A DNA stretch of 64,000 nt, taken from NCBI GenBank assembly GCA_963755985.1, contig CAVWLO010000003.1, positions 558,001 to 622,000 on the forward strand, written 5' to 3'. Below are positions 9,428 to 18,034 of this stretch, piece after piece. The notes below the pieces were generated by a model. That model saw only the letters and a list, made by a program, of their open reading frames with translations, did no database searches and had not been told where the DNA came from. A program made the translations under genes and the position numbers. Source of the DNA: DASXMT01 sp963755985 (GTDB lineage Bacteria > Actinomycetota > Acidimicrobiia > Acidimicrobiales > RAAP-2). The stretch's first letter is position 1. The number at the start of each line of letters is the position of its first letter.

Positions 9428-11062
9428 ATGTCGGATCGAACATTCAATCTGGCGGACCTGTTCGAACTGGCCGTTGACGCCGTGCCCGACCGGGACGCCC
9501 TGGTCGCCCATCCCGTCCGGCTCACCTACCGGCAGCTCGAGGCGAGGTCCAACCGCTTTGCCCACTACCTGCAGGCCAAGGGCATCAAACCCGGCGATTT
9601 CGTGGGGATCCTGGCCCGCAACCGGGCCGAATGGGTGGAAGCGATGATCGGCTGCTTCAAGTCGCGCACCGTCCCCATCAACCTCAACTACCGCTACGTC
9701 GCGCCCGAGCTGCGCTATGTCGTCGACAACGCCGACCTGGTGGCGCTGGTCTACGAGGGGGCCTTGGCCCCATTGGTGGCCGAGTCGCTCGCCGGCCGGC
9801 GGCCTCCCCGTGTGTTGCTGGTCATCGACGATGGCACCCCGGTCTCCGACAACGGGGTCGGGTTGGACGCGGACGACTACGAGGAGGGCCTGGCCTCGGC
9901 CTCGCCCGCGCGGGACTTCGACCGTCGGTCCCCGGACGATCTCTACGTGCTCTATACGGGCGGGACCACCGGGATGCCCAAGGGCGTGATGTGGCGGCAG
10001 GAGGACATCTTCTTTGCCGCCATGGGCGGTGGCGGATGGGGCCACCAGCCGGTGGAGACCGCTGACGAGATGACCGCACGCATCCCCACCGACGACGCCG
10101 CTCGGATGAGCATCCTGGCCCTCGCTCCCCTCATGCACGGGAACGCCCAGTGGGCTCTGTGGAACGCCCTGGTGATGGGGGGCACGACCGTCATCTACAC
10201 CGAGCCCGCCTTCGATGCCGACAAGGTCTTGCACCTGGTCGATCGGGAACGGGTGGTGAGCGTCTCGCTGGTCGGCGACGCCATGGGCCGGCCGCTGGCC
10301 GAGGCCCTGGCCCGATCGCCGGGTCGGTACGACACCTCGTCGGTGGCCGCCGTGTCATCGGGTGGCGCCCGGTTCACCGACCCGGTCAAGGCCGAGCTCC
10401 GAGGCCAGCTGCCCAACGTCATGATCATGGACCAGTTCGGTTCGAGCGAGAGCGGGGCCCAGGGCTCGGTCGCGGTCGGAGCCGATGGGCCCCGGTTCGC
10501 CATGAACAAGGACACATCGGTGCTCGACGACGAGCTGCGGCCGCTCGAGCCTGGGGACGGTCGAATTGGTCGCTTGGCCCGAAGGGGACGCGTGCCGCTG
10601 GGATATTTCAAGGACGATGCCAAGACGGCTGCCACCTTTCCCGTCGACGCCGACGGCGTTCGTTGGTCGATACCGGGCGATCTGGCCACGATCGAGGCCG
10701 ACGGGGTCATCACCGTCCACGGGCGAGGGTCGGGGTCGATCAACTCGGGAGGGGAGAAGATCTTTCCCGAAGAGGTCGAGGCCGCGGTCAAGACGCACCC
10801 CGGCGTCTATGACGCGATCGTGGTCGGAGTGTCGGACGAGGTATTCGGTGAGCGGGTGGCCGTGGCCCTCCGCCCTCGGCCGGATGAGGCCATCAGCCTC
10901 GAGGAGCTCCAGGACCACTGTCGGAAGCTCGTGGCCGGCTACAAGATTCCCCGGCAGCTACTCCTGGTCGACGCCATTCCCCAGACCGCTGCTGGGAAAC
11001 CTGATGCTCAAGCGGCCAAGGCACTCTTCGAGTCGCCCGAGGCCGGAGCCGCAGCTGGCTGA
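9428..11062 (+). CDS. Acyl-CoA synthetase (AMP-binding, FadD-like)
   Basis: This 544-residue enzyme activates a carboxylic acid to its CoA thioester through an acyl-adenylate. The P-loop-like motif YTGGTTGMPKGV is near residue 176, FGSSESG occupies the A5 position, IPGDLA the A7 position, and SGGEKIFPEEVE the hinge. The MWRQED segment after the P-loop resembles FadD enzymes of actinobacterial lipid and steroid catabolism. GGGAGG lies 7 bases before the ATG. Its stop codon lies inside a 37-bp tandem duplication. Confidence 0.9.
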   Translation: MSDRTFNLADLFELAVDAVPDRDALVAHPVRLTYRQLEARSNRFAHYLQAKGIKPGDFVGILARNRAEWVEAMIGCFKSRTVPINLNYRYVAPELRYVVDNADLVALVYEGALAPLVAESLAGRRPPRVLLVIDDGTPVSDNGVGLDADDYEEGLASASPARDFDRRSPDDLYVLYTGGTTGMPKGVMWRQEDIFFAAMGGGGWGHQPVETADEMTARIPTDDAARMSILALAPLMHGNAQWALWNALVMGGTTVIYTEPAFDADKVLHLVDRERVVSVSLVGDAMGRPLAEALARSPGRYDTSSVAAVSSGGARFTDPVKAELRGQLPNVMIMDQFGSSESGAQGSVAVGADGPRFAMNKDTSVLDDELRPLEPGDGRIGRLARRGRVPLGYFKDDAKTAATFPVDADGVRWSIPGDLATIEADGVITVHGRGSGSINSGGEKIFPEEVEAAVKTHPGVYDAIVVGVSDEVFGERVAVALRPRPDEAISLEELQDHCRKLVAGYKIPRQLLLVDAIPQTAAGKPDAQAAKALFESPEAGAAAG

Positions 11063-11118
11063 GCCCCAGTCGCCCGAGGCCGGAGCCGCAGCTGGCTGAG
11101 CCCCAGTCGCCCGAGGCC
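11033..11118. repeat. 37-bp tandem repeat carrying the stop codon
   Basis: Two full 37-bp units (11033-11069 and 11070-11106) and 12 bases of a third are nearly identical. Each full unit includes GGCTGAGCC, so the TGA that ends the acyl-CoA synthetase at 11060 recurs at 11097 in another reading frame. Confidence 0.9.
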
Positions 11119-11126
11119 TGACTGAG

Positions 11127-11900
11127 TTACCCGGCCGAGCTCCGACGACACGCCGCCCACTGGGCGACCGTGGCGATCACCTTGTCAGCGGCTACCCGCA
11201 GGACCTCTCCGTTGACGTCGAGCATCCGCTGGGCACCGACATCGGGCCACAGGCCGGCGACCCGGGCGGGTACCGGACGCGACGGCGACCGCAGGCTGGC
11301 CACCAACGCCAGAAACCCGAGATCCGCTCGCCAGTCCTTGGCGGGGACGCCCCCGGACACCGAGACGAGTGCCGTTGGCGAACAGGTGCCGTCCCTGGGA
11401 CGGGCCAACCCGTCCCAGGAACCGGCCGTACCGTGCTGGCCGCTTCGGCAGCACTCTGGAGCCGTGATCCTGACGCGCAGTTCGCAGCGACCCTTGAGGC
11501 GGACGGTGCGTGCCGCCGTGCAGATCCACTGGTCGTCGGGGCCACCGGTGAGGGGAACCGAGGCGAACTGGTTCCAGTCGAGGGCGGACCATAACGCCGT
11601 CGCCCACGTCGCCGCCTCGGCCAGCACAACAGACCGGCCGCCGGCGGGGAGTCCGCCGAACCACGGCTCCCAATGGAAGGTGCGCCACCCGGTTCGTGCC
11701 CAGCTGGCGACCGCCTCGTCGGCGACAACGCCCACGGCCTCTGCCGGGGTGCCGTGGCGGTGCTGCAGGCATGATTCGATGGCTGCGAGGCCCAGGGAGC
11801 GTCGTACGAACGTTGGCTTCCAGGCGAAGGGCTGATCCGAACCGAGGGTGATGTCGAGTCCTTGGCGGGCTTGGCGAAGCACCGGGAGCGTGATGACCAC
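11127..11900 (-). CDS. Protein of unknown function, probable partner of the upstream nuclease
   Basis: I do not recognise this family. The frame is rich in Trp, Arg and Ala, with an ECCRSGQHG cysteine pair and WPDVGAQRMLDV near the end, and shows no membrane segment. A GTG at 11900 is the first usable start. However, coding-like sequence (LTSELLAPAHTC ...) continues upstream in the same frame to the TGA of the nuclease gene at 12072, with no ATG, GTG or TTG between. The true N-terminus may use a rare start such as CTG near 12010, or the nuclease stop may be read through. The two genes sit in the same frame and orientation. Confidence 0.55.
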   Translation of the reverse strand: MVITLPVLRQARQGLDITLGSDQPFAWKPTFVRRSLGLAAIESCLQHRHGTPAEAVGVVADEAVASWARTGWRTFHWEPWFGGLPAGGRSVVLAEAATWATALWSALDWNQFASVPLTGGPDDQWICTAARTVRLKGRCELRVRITAPECCRSGQHGTAGSWDGLARPRDGTCSPTALVSVSGGVPAKDWRADLGFLALVASLRSPSRPVPARVAGLWPDVGAQRMLDVNGEVLRVAADKVIATVAQWAACRRSSAG

Positions 11901-12071
11901 TTGCTCCCCGGCCTGGAGATCCTCGACCAGCGGCGGGACGGCCGACAGCAGTCGGTCCCTGACGTCCTGGCGGGCCGGACTGTCGATACATGTGTGAGCA
12001 GGTGCCAGCAGCTCAGAGGTGAGTGTCCGGACGGACGGTGAGACCGAGCCGCGTTCTGAACGGGACCGGGG

Positions 12072-13118
12072 TCAGTGGTCACGGTGATCCTCGTTTTGCC
12101 CCGGATCGCCCTCCGGGCTTCCCGACCCGTCGGAGGGACCTCCCGACCGGTCGAAGGGAATGGACGTGCCCGTACGCTCCTGTCCCGGCTCACAGGTCGG
12201 CAGCGCGTCACACCAGCCGCACAGTGGGTTCGGGGTGCGGTTGGGCTCGGCACCGGCGGAAAGGCGGTACAGAGCCTCGGCGGCGGCGATGGTACGACGA
12301 GCGGCCGCGGCCAGGAGGTCCTCGCTCACCGGTTCCACGTCGAGCTCGCCGGTGCGGGAGTAGTACGTCGCCACCATGAACGGCGGTGCCGGGCTTCGCA
12401 GTGCCTCGATGAGAGCATAGAAGTGCAGGTCGGCACGATGTTCCGCCCGTCGCTTCCCCGACTTGAGCTCGACGATCCCAACCGAGGCGTGCTTCACCGC
12501 CGGGCGGCCGATGGCCAGGTCGATGCGTGCCGACAGCAGGACCCTCCCCCCGGCCAGGGATGCCTTGATCGGCTCCTGCGTCCGGGGCAACCATCCGGGC
12601 GACAGCGTCGGCCAGCGGGCGACGAGCCCTGCTGCCTGGCGCTCGACCTCCACGGCTAACTCCGACTGTTCCGGACCGGGTAAGCGCTCAATCCAGTCGA
12701 CCAACCCTCGCTGGTGGTCGTCGAGGCTGAGCGCAGCCAGACCGTCGGCCATGGGATCGCCGATGCTGCCGGTCGCCACCAGCTGGCGGAAGAGGTTGTC
12801 GATGAGCGCCCCGCAGGCCATGGCCTGCGACGGCCGTCGCTCCCCGAATTGGCTGGCCATGTGGTGTGCCTCACAGGTCAGGACCTGGGTGAGCTTGTCC
12901 TTGGTGACAACGATCGGCGCAGGGTCGACCTCAGGCTGGATGAGGAACTCCAGCCCGTCGTCCAACCGATCACGGAGCCGACGCGACAAGGTGGGGTCGA
13001 GTGAGGGGCGGGGCCGTCCCGTGACGCGGAGCCGCTCGAGTAGGGCGGCACCGGCCAACGGCTGCCACTCTTCGGGCATCTGCGAATCCTTGTCGATCCG
13101 CTCGGCTGTCACCAACAT
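12072..13118 (-). CDS. PD-(D/E)XK nuclease family protein with C-terminal iron-sulfur cysteines
   Basis: A 348-residue protein. ARIDLAIG followed by VGIVELKSGKR near residues 195-220 gives the D...ExK core of the RecB/Cas4-type PD-(D/E)XK fold. A CGWCDALPTC cluster near residue 312 would supply C-x2-C-x6-C ligands for an iron-sulfur cluster, as in AddB and Cas4. No helicase motifs are present, and no Cas genes or repeats lie nearby, so it is a stand-alone nuclease of unknown role. The last 40 residues are polar and low in complexity. Its partner downstream is an unknown gene in the same frame. Confidence 0.78.
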   Translation of the reverse strand: MLVTAERIDKDSQMPEEWQPLAGAALLERLRVTGRPRPSLDPTLSRRLRDRLDDGLEFLIQPEVDPAPIVVTKDKLTQVLTCEAHHMASQFGERRPSQAMACGALIDNLFRQLVATGSIGDPMADGLAALSLDDHQRGLVDWIERLPGPEQSELAVEVERQAAGLVARWPTLSPGWLPRTQEPIKASLAGGRVLLSARIDLAIGRPAVKHASVGIVELKSGKRRAEHRADLHFYALIEALRSPAPPFMVATYYSRTGELDVEPVSEDLLAAAARRTIAAAEALYRLSAGAEPNRTPNPLCGWCDALPTCEPGQERTGTSIPFDRSGGPSDGSGSPEGDPGQNEDHRDH

Positions 13119-13125
13119 GGGGACA

Positions 13126-13198
13126 GTGTCTCAGGAGGGTATGACGCGGGGTGTCAGGAGCGTATGGCGACGGGATCTCAGGGGGCCATGACGCGGGG
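13126..13198. repeat. Three degenerate 24-25-bp direct repeats between divergent genes
   Basis: The units start at 13126, 13151 and 13175. Each has the form TCAGG(A/G)G..(T/C)ATG(A/G)CG followed by a short G-run. They fill most of the space between the nuclease start (13118, leftward) and the patatin start (13241, rightward), so they may influence either promoter. Confidence 0.7.
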
Positions 13199-13240
13199 CC
13201 GGCGCTGGAAGCGAAGGCCGGTCCGTTAGCCTTTCGGGCG

Positions 13241-14281
13241 ATGCAACCTGCCACCGTCCACCTTGCCTTCGCCGTGATCTTTCCTCTGTTTGTCCTGGTG
13301 ACGCTGGTGTTGATCGTGCTGACCGTGCGGTTCACCTTCAAGCGGAGCCGGATAGACCGGCAGGAGTGGTTGGCCGAACGCCACTCGCTCGCACGCCCGG
13401 TGACCGCCCTTGTCCTGGCGGGCGGGGGAACCCGGGGAGCAACCCAGGTGGGGATGCTCCAAGTCCTGGTCGAGGAGGAAATCATTCCCGATCGCGTCTA
13501 CGGGGCGTCTGTCGGGGCGGTGAACGGCGCCGCCTTCGCGGGGGAGCCGACTCGGGCGGGCATGGAGCACCTGACCGAGATCTGGCGCGGCTTGCGCGGG
13601 GAGGACGTCTACCCGCAGCGCCGGATGCACGGGCCCTGGATCTTCTTGCAACAGCGCGAGTCCGTCCATCCCAACACCGGCCTTCGGGAGATCATCGAAC
13701 GGGGGATCGCCTTCGAGCGGCTCGAGGATGCGGCAATCCCCTTCGAGGTGGTGGCCACGTCGCTGGCCGACGGGTGCGAACAGTGGCTGACTTCTGGTCC
13801 CGCCGTCGAGGCGATACTGGCTTCGGCGGCGATCCCCGCCATCTTTCCTCCGGTCGAGATCGATGGAGTCCAGCTGATCGATGGGGGGGTTGTGAACAAC
13901 GTGCCCATCGGCCGGGCGATCGAGGGCGGGGCCACCCGGATCTTCGTGCTCTTGTGCGGGCCGCTTACCTACACTCCCCCCATTTCCCGGCGACCGGTCG
14001 AAGCCATGCTCAACGCACTGTTCATTGCCGTGCATGCCCGCTTCAGCCAGGAGCTGTCCCGGTTGCCGCCGGGCGTCGAGGTCATCGTGTTCAGCGGCGG
14101 CGGCGAGTCCTCGCGTGACTACACCGACTTCTCGGACACCGAAGCCCTGATTGCCGCAGGTCGAGCTGAGGCGCTCGAGGTGCTCCGCCGACACGGGCTT
14201 GCCCCCGTTGGGCTGCCGACCGGACTGCACGCACAAGAGGGGTCGGCATTCGATGATCCGGCTGCCTTCGTCGAGCCCTGA
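13241..14281 (+). CDS. Patatin-like phospholipase with N-terminal membrane anchor
   Basis: A 346-residue protein. Residues 8-32 form one strongly hydrophobic helix, followed by basic FKRSRIDR, so the catalytic domain is probably anchored on the cytosolic face. The GGGTRG oxyanion loop is at 61-66, the G-A-S-V-G elbow puts Ser at 90, and D-G-G puts Asp near 214. The ATG at 13241 is chosen because the anchor starts there; the 30 codons upstream are repeat DNA. It is related to RssA-type patatins but has the anchor in addition. Confidence 0.83.
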   Translation: MQPATVHLAFAVIFPLFVLVTLVLIVLTVRFTFKRSRIDRQEWLAERHSLARPVTALVLAGGGTRGATQVGMLQVLVEEEIIPDRVYGASVGAVNGAAFAGEPTRAGMEHLTEIWRGLRGEDVYPQRRMHGPWIFLQQRESVHPNTGLREIIERGIAFERLEDAAIPFEVVATSLADGCEQWLTSGPAVEAILASAAIPAIFPPVEIDGVQLIDGGVVNNVPIGRAIEGGATRIFVLLCGPLTYTPPISRRPVEAMLNALFIAVHARFSQELSRLPPGVEVIVFSGGGESSRDYTDFSDTEALIAAGRAEALEVLRRHGLAPVGLPTGLHAQEGSAFDDPAAFVEP

Positions 14282-14320
14282 TGACCGCCATCCGGCCCGA
14301 ACGATGTCTAAAGACCTGGA

Positions 14321-15826
14321 TCAGCCCGGCGGACCTCCGAGGAGAGTGCTGGCGCCGCCGGTGACGCCGGTTACCGCCTGTCCGAGACCCGATCCTGGGC
14401 TCGACACGACGCCCCCAACAGCCCCGGTGACTCCAGTCGTCACCTGGCCCAGGCCGGCACCGGCACTACCACCCGTGCTGGCCGCACTAGCAACGGCTCC
14501 TCCGACGCTGGTGACCGCTCCTCCGACACCGTTGGCCAGTCCGCTGACCGCACCTCCGGCGGTCGCCCCTGCGCCGGCGACAACACCACCCACGGCACCC
14601 GTGACCCCGCTGATCGGCTGGGTCACGGCGGCTAGGGGATTCGGCGGGCTCGCGGCTCCAGGCGGCGTGCCGGAGGAATCATGTCCGGTGGCACCGGTCT
14701 CCGCCGTTCCCCCCGAACCGCCCGTGCCTGCCCAACTGCCTGAACCTCCTGAGCCCTCCGGGACGCTCCAGGACGCTCCGGGTGCGCCAGCTCCGCTCAC
14801 CGTGCCACCGCTCCCGCCACCGCCACGACCATCGCCACCGCCACCGGTAGCAGCGGCGGACGCGGTGGACGCGGTGGACGGCGGAAGGGACGACATCGTG
14901 GCCGGTGGCGGAGTTGCCCCAAGAACAGGACCGCCGGTCGACGGAGCGACGGTAGACCCCGTCGGACCGGTCACCGACGGGGCGGCGGTCGTCGAAGCGC
15001 CCGGCGTGAAGTAGACGGCTCCCAGGCCGACGACGACCGCTCCCGCCGCGGCCATGGACGCACCCGCCGGCGTCACTGCGCCGGCTACGTGACGGCCCGT
15101 CTCGGCGAGGTGGCGGAACGCGACCGCGACATGGTGGCGCAACGCCGTGGACCACCGACGAATGCCCACGCGCGGGAGGGTCATGGCCACACCGATCAGT
15201 GCGCCCGCCTTGCCCTCCGCACCGGCCAGGAGGGCGAACTCGCGTTTCAGCGCATTGCGTGCCCGCCACAGCAGTGTCTCGACCGCCGAGACCCCGACCC
15301 CCTCCTGGTCGGCGATCCTCTGGTAGGACCAACCCGATCGTTCGCGCAGGTCGAGGATCCGCTGGTGCCGGGGCTTCAGGTTCTCGAAGGCAGTGGTGAC
15401 CATCTCGGCATCGACGTCCTGCAAGACGGCGTCCTCGATGTCGTAGGAACCGGTATCGCTGGTCCGCATGATCGTTTCGTCGAGCGTGGTCGTGCGGGCG
15501 CGACGACGGAGTGTATCGGTGCACAGGTTGCCGGCAATGACGGTCAGCCATGGGTAGAACCGGCGGTCTCCGGCGAAGGTGGGGAGAGCCCGCCACGCCC
15601 GGGCAAACGTCTCTTGGACGACGTCCTCGGACTCGGAGCGCTCCTGCAGTCGCTTCAGGCAGAATCGCAGTAATCGCTGGTTGTAGTGCAGGTACAGCGT
15701 GTCGAACGCGGCAAGGTCGCCCGCCTGGCACCGTTCAACCAGGGCGCGGTCCCGGTCGACATCGACGACCCCCTCGAAGTTGCTTGTGCCGTGCATATCG
15801 GTGAAATCGTCCGATCCCCGCGCCAC
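14321..15826 (-). CDS. ECF-type RNA polymerase sigma factor with C-terminal membrane segment and low-complexity tail
   Basis: The first 200 residues form a normal ECF sigma factor. Region 2 covers about 28-95 (LRFCLKRLQ...DVVQETFARAW), and region 4 covers about 140-195 with the SYQRIADQEGVGVSAVETLL helix-turn-helix. A basic linker leads to a hydrophobic helix at about 250-273. The last 225 residues are Gly, Ala, Ser, Thr and Pro repeats (GVTGAVGGVV twice). If the helix spans the membrane, the tail is outside the cell and the sigma domain is tethered. No anti-sigma gene is adjacent. ATG 15826 or 15796 could be the start. Confidence 0.85.
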   Translation of the reverse strand: MARGSDDFTDMHGTSNFEGVVDVDRDRALVERCQAGDLAAFDTLYLHYNQRLLRFCLKRLQERSESEDVVQETFARAWRALPTFAGDRRFYPWLTVIAGNLCTDTLRRRARTTTLDETIMRTSDTGSYDIEDAVLQDVDAEMVTTAFENLKPRHQRILDLRERSGWSYQRIADQEGVGVSAVETLLWRARNALKREFALLAGAEGKAGALIGVAMTLPRVGIRRWSTALRHHVAVAFRHLAETGRHVAGAVTPAGASMAAAGAVVVGLGAVYFTPGASTTAAPSVTGPTGSTVAPSTGGPVLGATPPPATMSSLPPSTASTASAAATGGGGDGRGGGGSGGTVSGAGAPGASWSVPEGSGGSGSWAGTGGSGGTAETGATGHDSSGTPPGAASPPNPLAAVTQPISGVTGAVGGVVAGAGATAGGAVSGLANGVGGAVTSVGGAVASAASTGGSAGAGLGQVTTGVTGAVGGVVSSPGSGLGQAVTGVTGGASTLLGGPPG

Positions 15827-16500
15827 CTCATATCCCCACTATGTCCGTCGATTGTCGTCGCTGATTCCCATTGGCCGGTGGGGGTAAACCCCAAATTCAC
15901 GGAAAATTTGTCCAACATGCCCAAGAATCGGCGAGCCCAAACTAGAGCGCGTTCTACGACTCCCCTGTGGTGATCGACGCATATCTAACAAGAATTATTC
16001 GGTGGAGCACAAGTTCACACAAGGGGCCGTTCCCCGCCCATGCTCGCAACGTGATCGGCCGAGTACGCCCCGTGAAACGAGACTCCTCCTGGAAATTTCT
16101 CGGCAACGTGAAGCCGAACCGCATGGTCACCGGTCGTCGCCCGTTTCTCTGTCGAGACGTTCAACGCAGCGTCGAGGTCAGAGACTGTGAAGGGAGGCAG
16201 GGCCCCCTGGGCCGAGGCGGAACAACGGCGACGTCATCGTGCCGCGGAGTTCCGTTCCCGCCGCTGTTCCAACGCTTGTTGACATCCAGATCTGTCGATG
16301 CCCCGGCGCCCCTCTAGCCGTACCGGGTTCCCCGTACCCGGCATAGCGGGCATCGGCACATCGCCACCCTCCGGACTCCCGGCAGCCGCCTGTCGGCACC
16401 GGTTGGCGCCAAGGCAGTGTGAGCTCGTTGCCCCCGTCAACGTCTCTCAGGTCGAACGTCCGCCGATGAGCCGGGAGTCCCGGAGGGGGCGATACTGAGC
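15827..16500. other. Intergenic region, partly AT-richer than its surroundings
   Basis: About 670 bases lie between the sigma factor start and the 13-bp repeat array. The part at 15880-16020 is clearly richer in A and T than the flanks and lies upstream of the sigma gene, so it may hold the promoter. No frame has a recognisable product and I see no RNA gene. Confidence 0.5.
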
Positions 16501-16604
16501 AGTCCCCCGGTGCAGTCCCGCGATGCAGTCCCGCGGTGCAGTCCCCCGGTGTAGTGGTCCGGTTCAGTGGTCCGGTTGGCTCTCCCGGTTCAGTGCTCCG
16601 GCTC
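16501..16604. repeat. 13-bp tandem repeat, eight degenerate units, overlapping a stop codon
   Basis: Units of the form AGTCCCxCGGTGC run from 16501 (AGTCCCCCGGTGC, AGTCCCGCGATGC, AGTCCCGCGGTGC ...) and become AGTGGTCCGGTTC-like to the right. On the minus strand the unit reads CACTGAACCGG, and one copy supplies the TGA that ends the acyltransferase gene at 16590. Confidence 0.85.
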
Positions 16605-17405
16605 AGGGTCTCGGCTCGGCTTTTCCGGGTCCACGCCGGCCGATCTCGGCGAGGCCCATCCCGCCTCTGACGTGTAGCGCTTCACCACCCGGGCGGGCAC
16701 GCCGGCGATCACACAGTGGTCGGGGAATGTGCCGCGGACGACCGACCCCGCGCCGACGACCACGTTGCGTCCGAGGCGGGTACCCGGGAGTATGACGACT
16801 CCGGTGCCCAGCCAGCTGCCGTCACCGATCACCACCGGCACGTCGGAGGGCCACTGCGTGTGGACCACCTGGTCGGGGTCCTCATAGCCGTGGTTCTGAT
16901 CGGTGATGTACACGTAGGGTCCGGTATGGACGTCGTTGCCGACCTCGACGCTGAAATGGCCCACGATGTGGCTTCCGCGACCGATCATGCAGCGATCGCC
17001 GATCCTGACGACCGGGTCACTGACCATCTGCTGTCCGGGAACCATCCCGGCCGAGAGGCTCACCGACGGTCCGACCAGGGTGTCGTGGCCGATATGGATC
17101 CAACGTTGCCCGAACACCGCACCGAGCGGGAAGGCCAGGCAGCTCCCCGTGCCGAACGACCCGAAGCGCCGGGCACGCCCGTCGCCCGGGCCCACCGCGC
17201 CGTTGCGGGCGATCCATGCCCAGCCGGCATGGATGACCGTCCCGAGCAGCCGGCGCCTCAGGGTCGGCCGGGAGCCCGTGGCCGGAGCGATGTCAGGGCT
17301 GGACGCCGGTGCCCCGATGGAACGGAGCTCTGTGAGAACGGCTTCGGTCCGAGGGTGGATCGACGGAGACGCCGTGTCCTTGGGGCGCGGGTCCGTCGCG
17401 GTCAC
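16590..17405 (-). CDS. Hexapeptide-repeat (left-handed beta-helix) acyltransferase
   Basis: About 271 residues. Repeated hexads such as IGDRCMIGRGSHI, VEVGNDVHTGPYV and IGDGSWLGTGVVI, with the DQNHGYEDPD loop and the C-terminal VIAGVPARVVKRY, place it with WbbJ/maltose O-acetyltransferase-like enzymes that acylate sugars. The N-terminal 90 residues are not part of the helix. GTG 17405 is the best start, though a TTG at 17429 would add eight residues. Codons near the end run into the 13-bp repeat array. The substrate is not predictable. Confidence 0.83.
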   Translation of the reverse strand: MTATDPRPKDTASPSIHPRTEAVLTELRSIGAPASSPDIAPATGSRPTLRRRLLGTVIHAGWAWIARNGAVGPGDGRARRFGSFGTGSCLAFPLGAVFGQRWIHIGHDTLVGPSVSLSAGMVPGQQMVSDPVVRIGDRCMIGRGSHIVGHFSVEVGNDVHTGPYVYITDQNHGYEDPDQVVHTQWPSDVPVVIGDGSWLGTGVVILPGTRLGRNVVVGAGSVVRGTFPDHCVIAGVPARVVKRYTSEAGWASPRSAGVDPEKPSRDPEPEH

Positions 17406-17524
17406 CCCCGCGACGCTAATCGCGGCCAACCCGGTGGGCGGTACGTTTGCTGAAGTGCGGGACCGATTGCGGCACAGCCTGGTGCGCGATCGTGCATGAG
17501 ACGAGAGAAGGGGAGGGCCGAGTG

Positions 17525-17887
17525 ATGGTGAAGATGACGTGCCTGCTGAAACGGAAGCCTGGGCTGACTCCGGCAGAGTTCCATGCCTATTGGAAGGACC
17601 ACCACGGGCCCTTCATGGCCGCCACGACCAGCGGAAGCCACGTCTACCGCTACGAGCAGAATCCCAAGCCGCTCTCGGCCTATCGGGATGACACCGACGA
17701 CGGCTACGACGGCGTGACCGTCCAGTGGTTCGAGTCGATGGCCGACTACCGGGCGTCGATCGAGGCTCCCGACGTCGCTGACGTGATGGCCGATGTGGCC
17801 AAGTTCCTCGACGTGGACCACCTCGAGTTCGTGGTGACCGAGAACCCCACCGTGGTCATCGACGGGGTGCTTCCTCCCGGCGCCTGA
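17525..17887 (+). CDS. EthD domain-containing protein
   Basis: A 120-residue ferredoxin-like (dimeric alpha/beta barrel) protein. It opens MVKMTCLLKRKPGLTPAEFH with an HAYWKDHHGPF segment typical of EthD proteins, which are linked to ether and hydrocarbon oxidation. A GGGGAGGG ribosome site precedes ATG 17525. It lies upstream of a P450 gene on the same strand, as in the EthABCD-type clusters, which supports a helper role in oxidation here. The reaction of EthD itself is not settled. Confidence 0.82.
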   Translation: MVKMTCLLKRKPGLTPAEFHAYWKDHHGPFMAATTSGSHVYRYEQNPKPLSAYRDDTDDGYDGVTVQWFESMADYRASIEAPDVADVMADVAKFLDVDHLEFVVTENPTVVIDGVLPPGA

Positions 17888-17995
17888 CCCGGACCCCCTC
17901 CCTTGGGCGCCCCGGGCACATGACGCCGGGCCTGCCCATCTTCGGCTGTGTCCTGGGCCTTGACGGCACAGGACGTCGGACATACGATCCTACTC

Positions 17996-18014
17996 ATCGG
18001 ACACAATGTCCGAT
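17996..18014. promoter_or_regulatory. Probable TetR operator palindrome upstream of the P450 gene
   Basis: ATCGGACA-CAA-TGTCCGAT is a perfect 8-bp inverted repeat with a 3-base centre, 20 bases before the P450 start. A half-site GTCGGACA occurs at about 17976. The two-gene transcript downstream ends with a TetR gene, so autoregulation at this site is likely. Confidence 0.7.
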
Positions 18015-18034
18015 CAACTGGAGGATTCGTCCGA

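Noticed and set aside
12072..13118. Cas4 of a CRISPR system
   Set aside because: The nuclease fold and Cys cluster resemble Cas4, but no cas1, cas2 or repeat array exists in the window.
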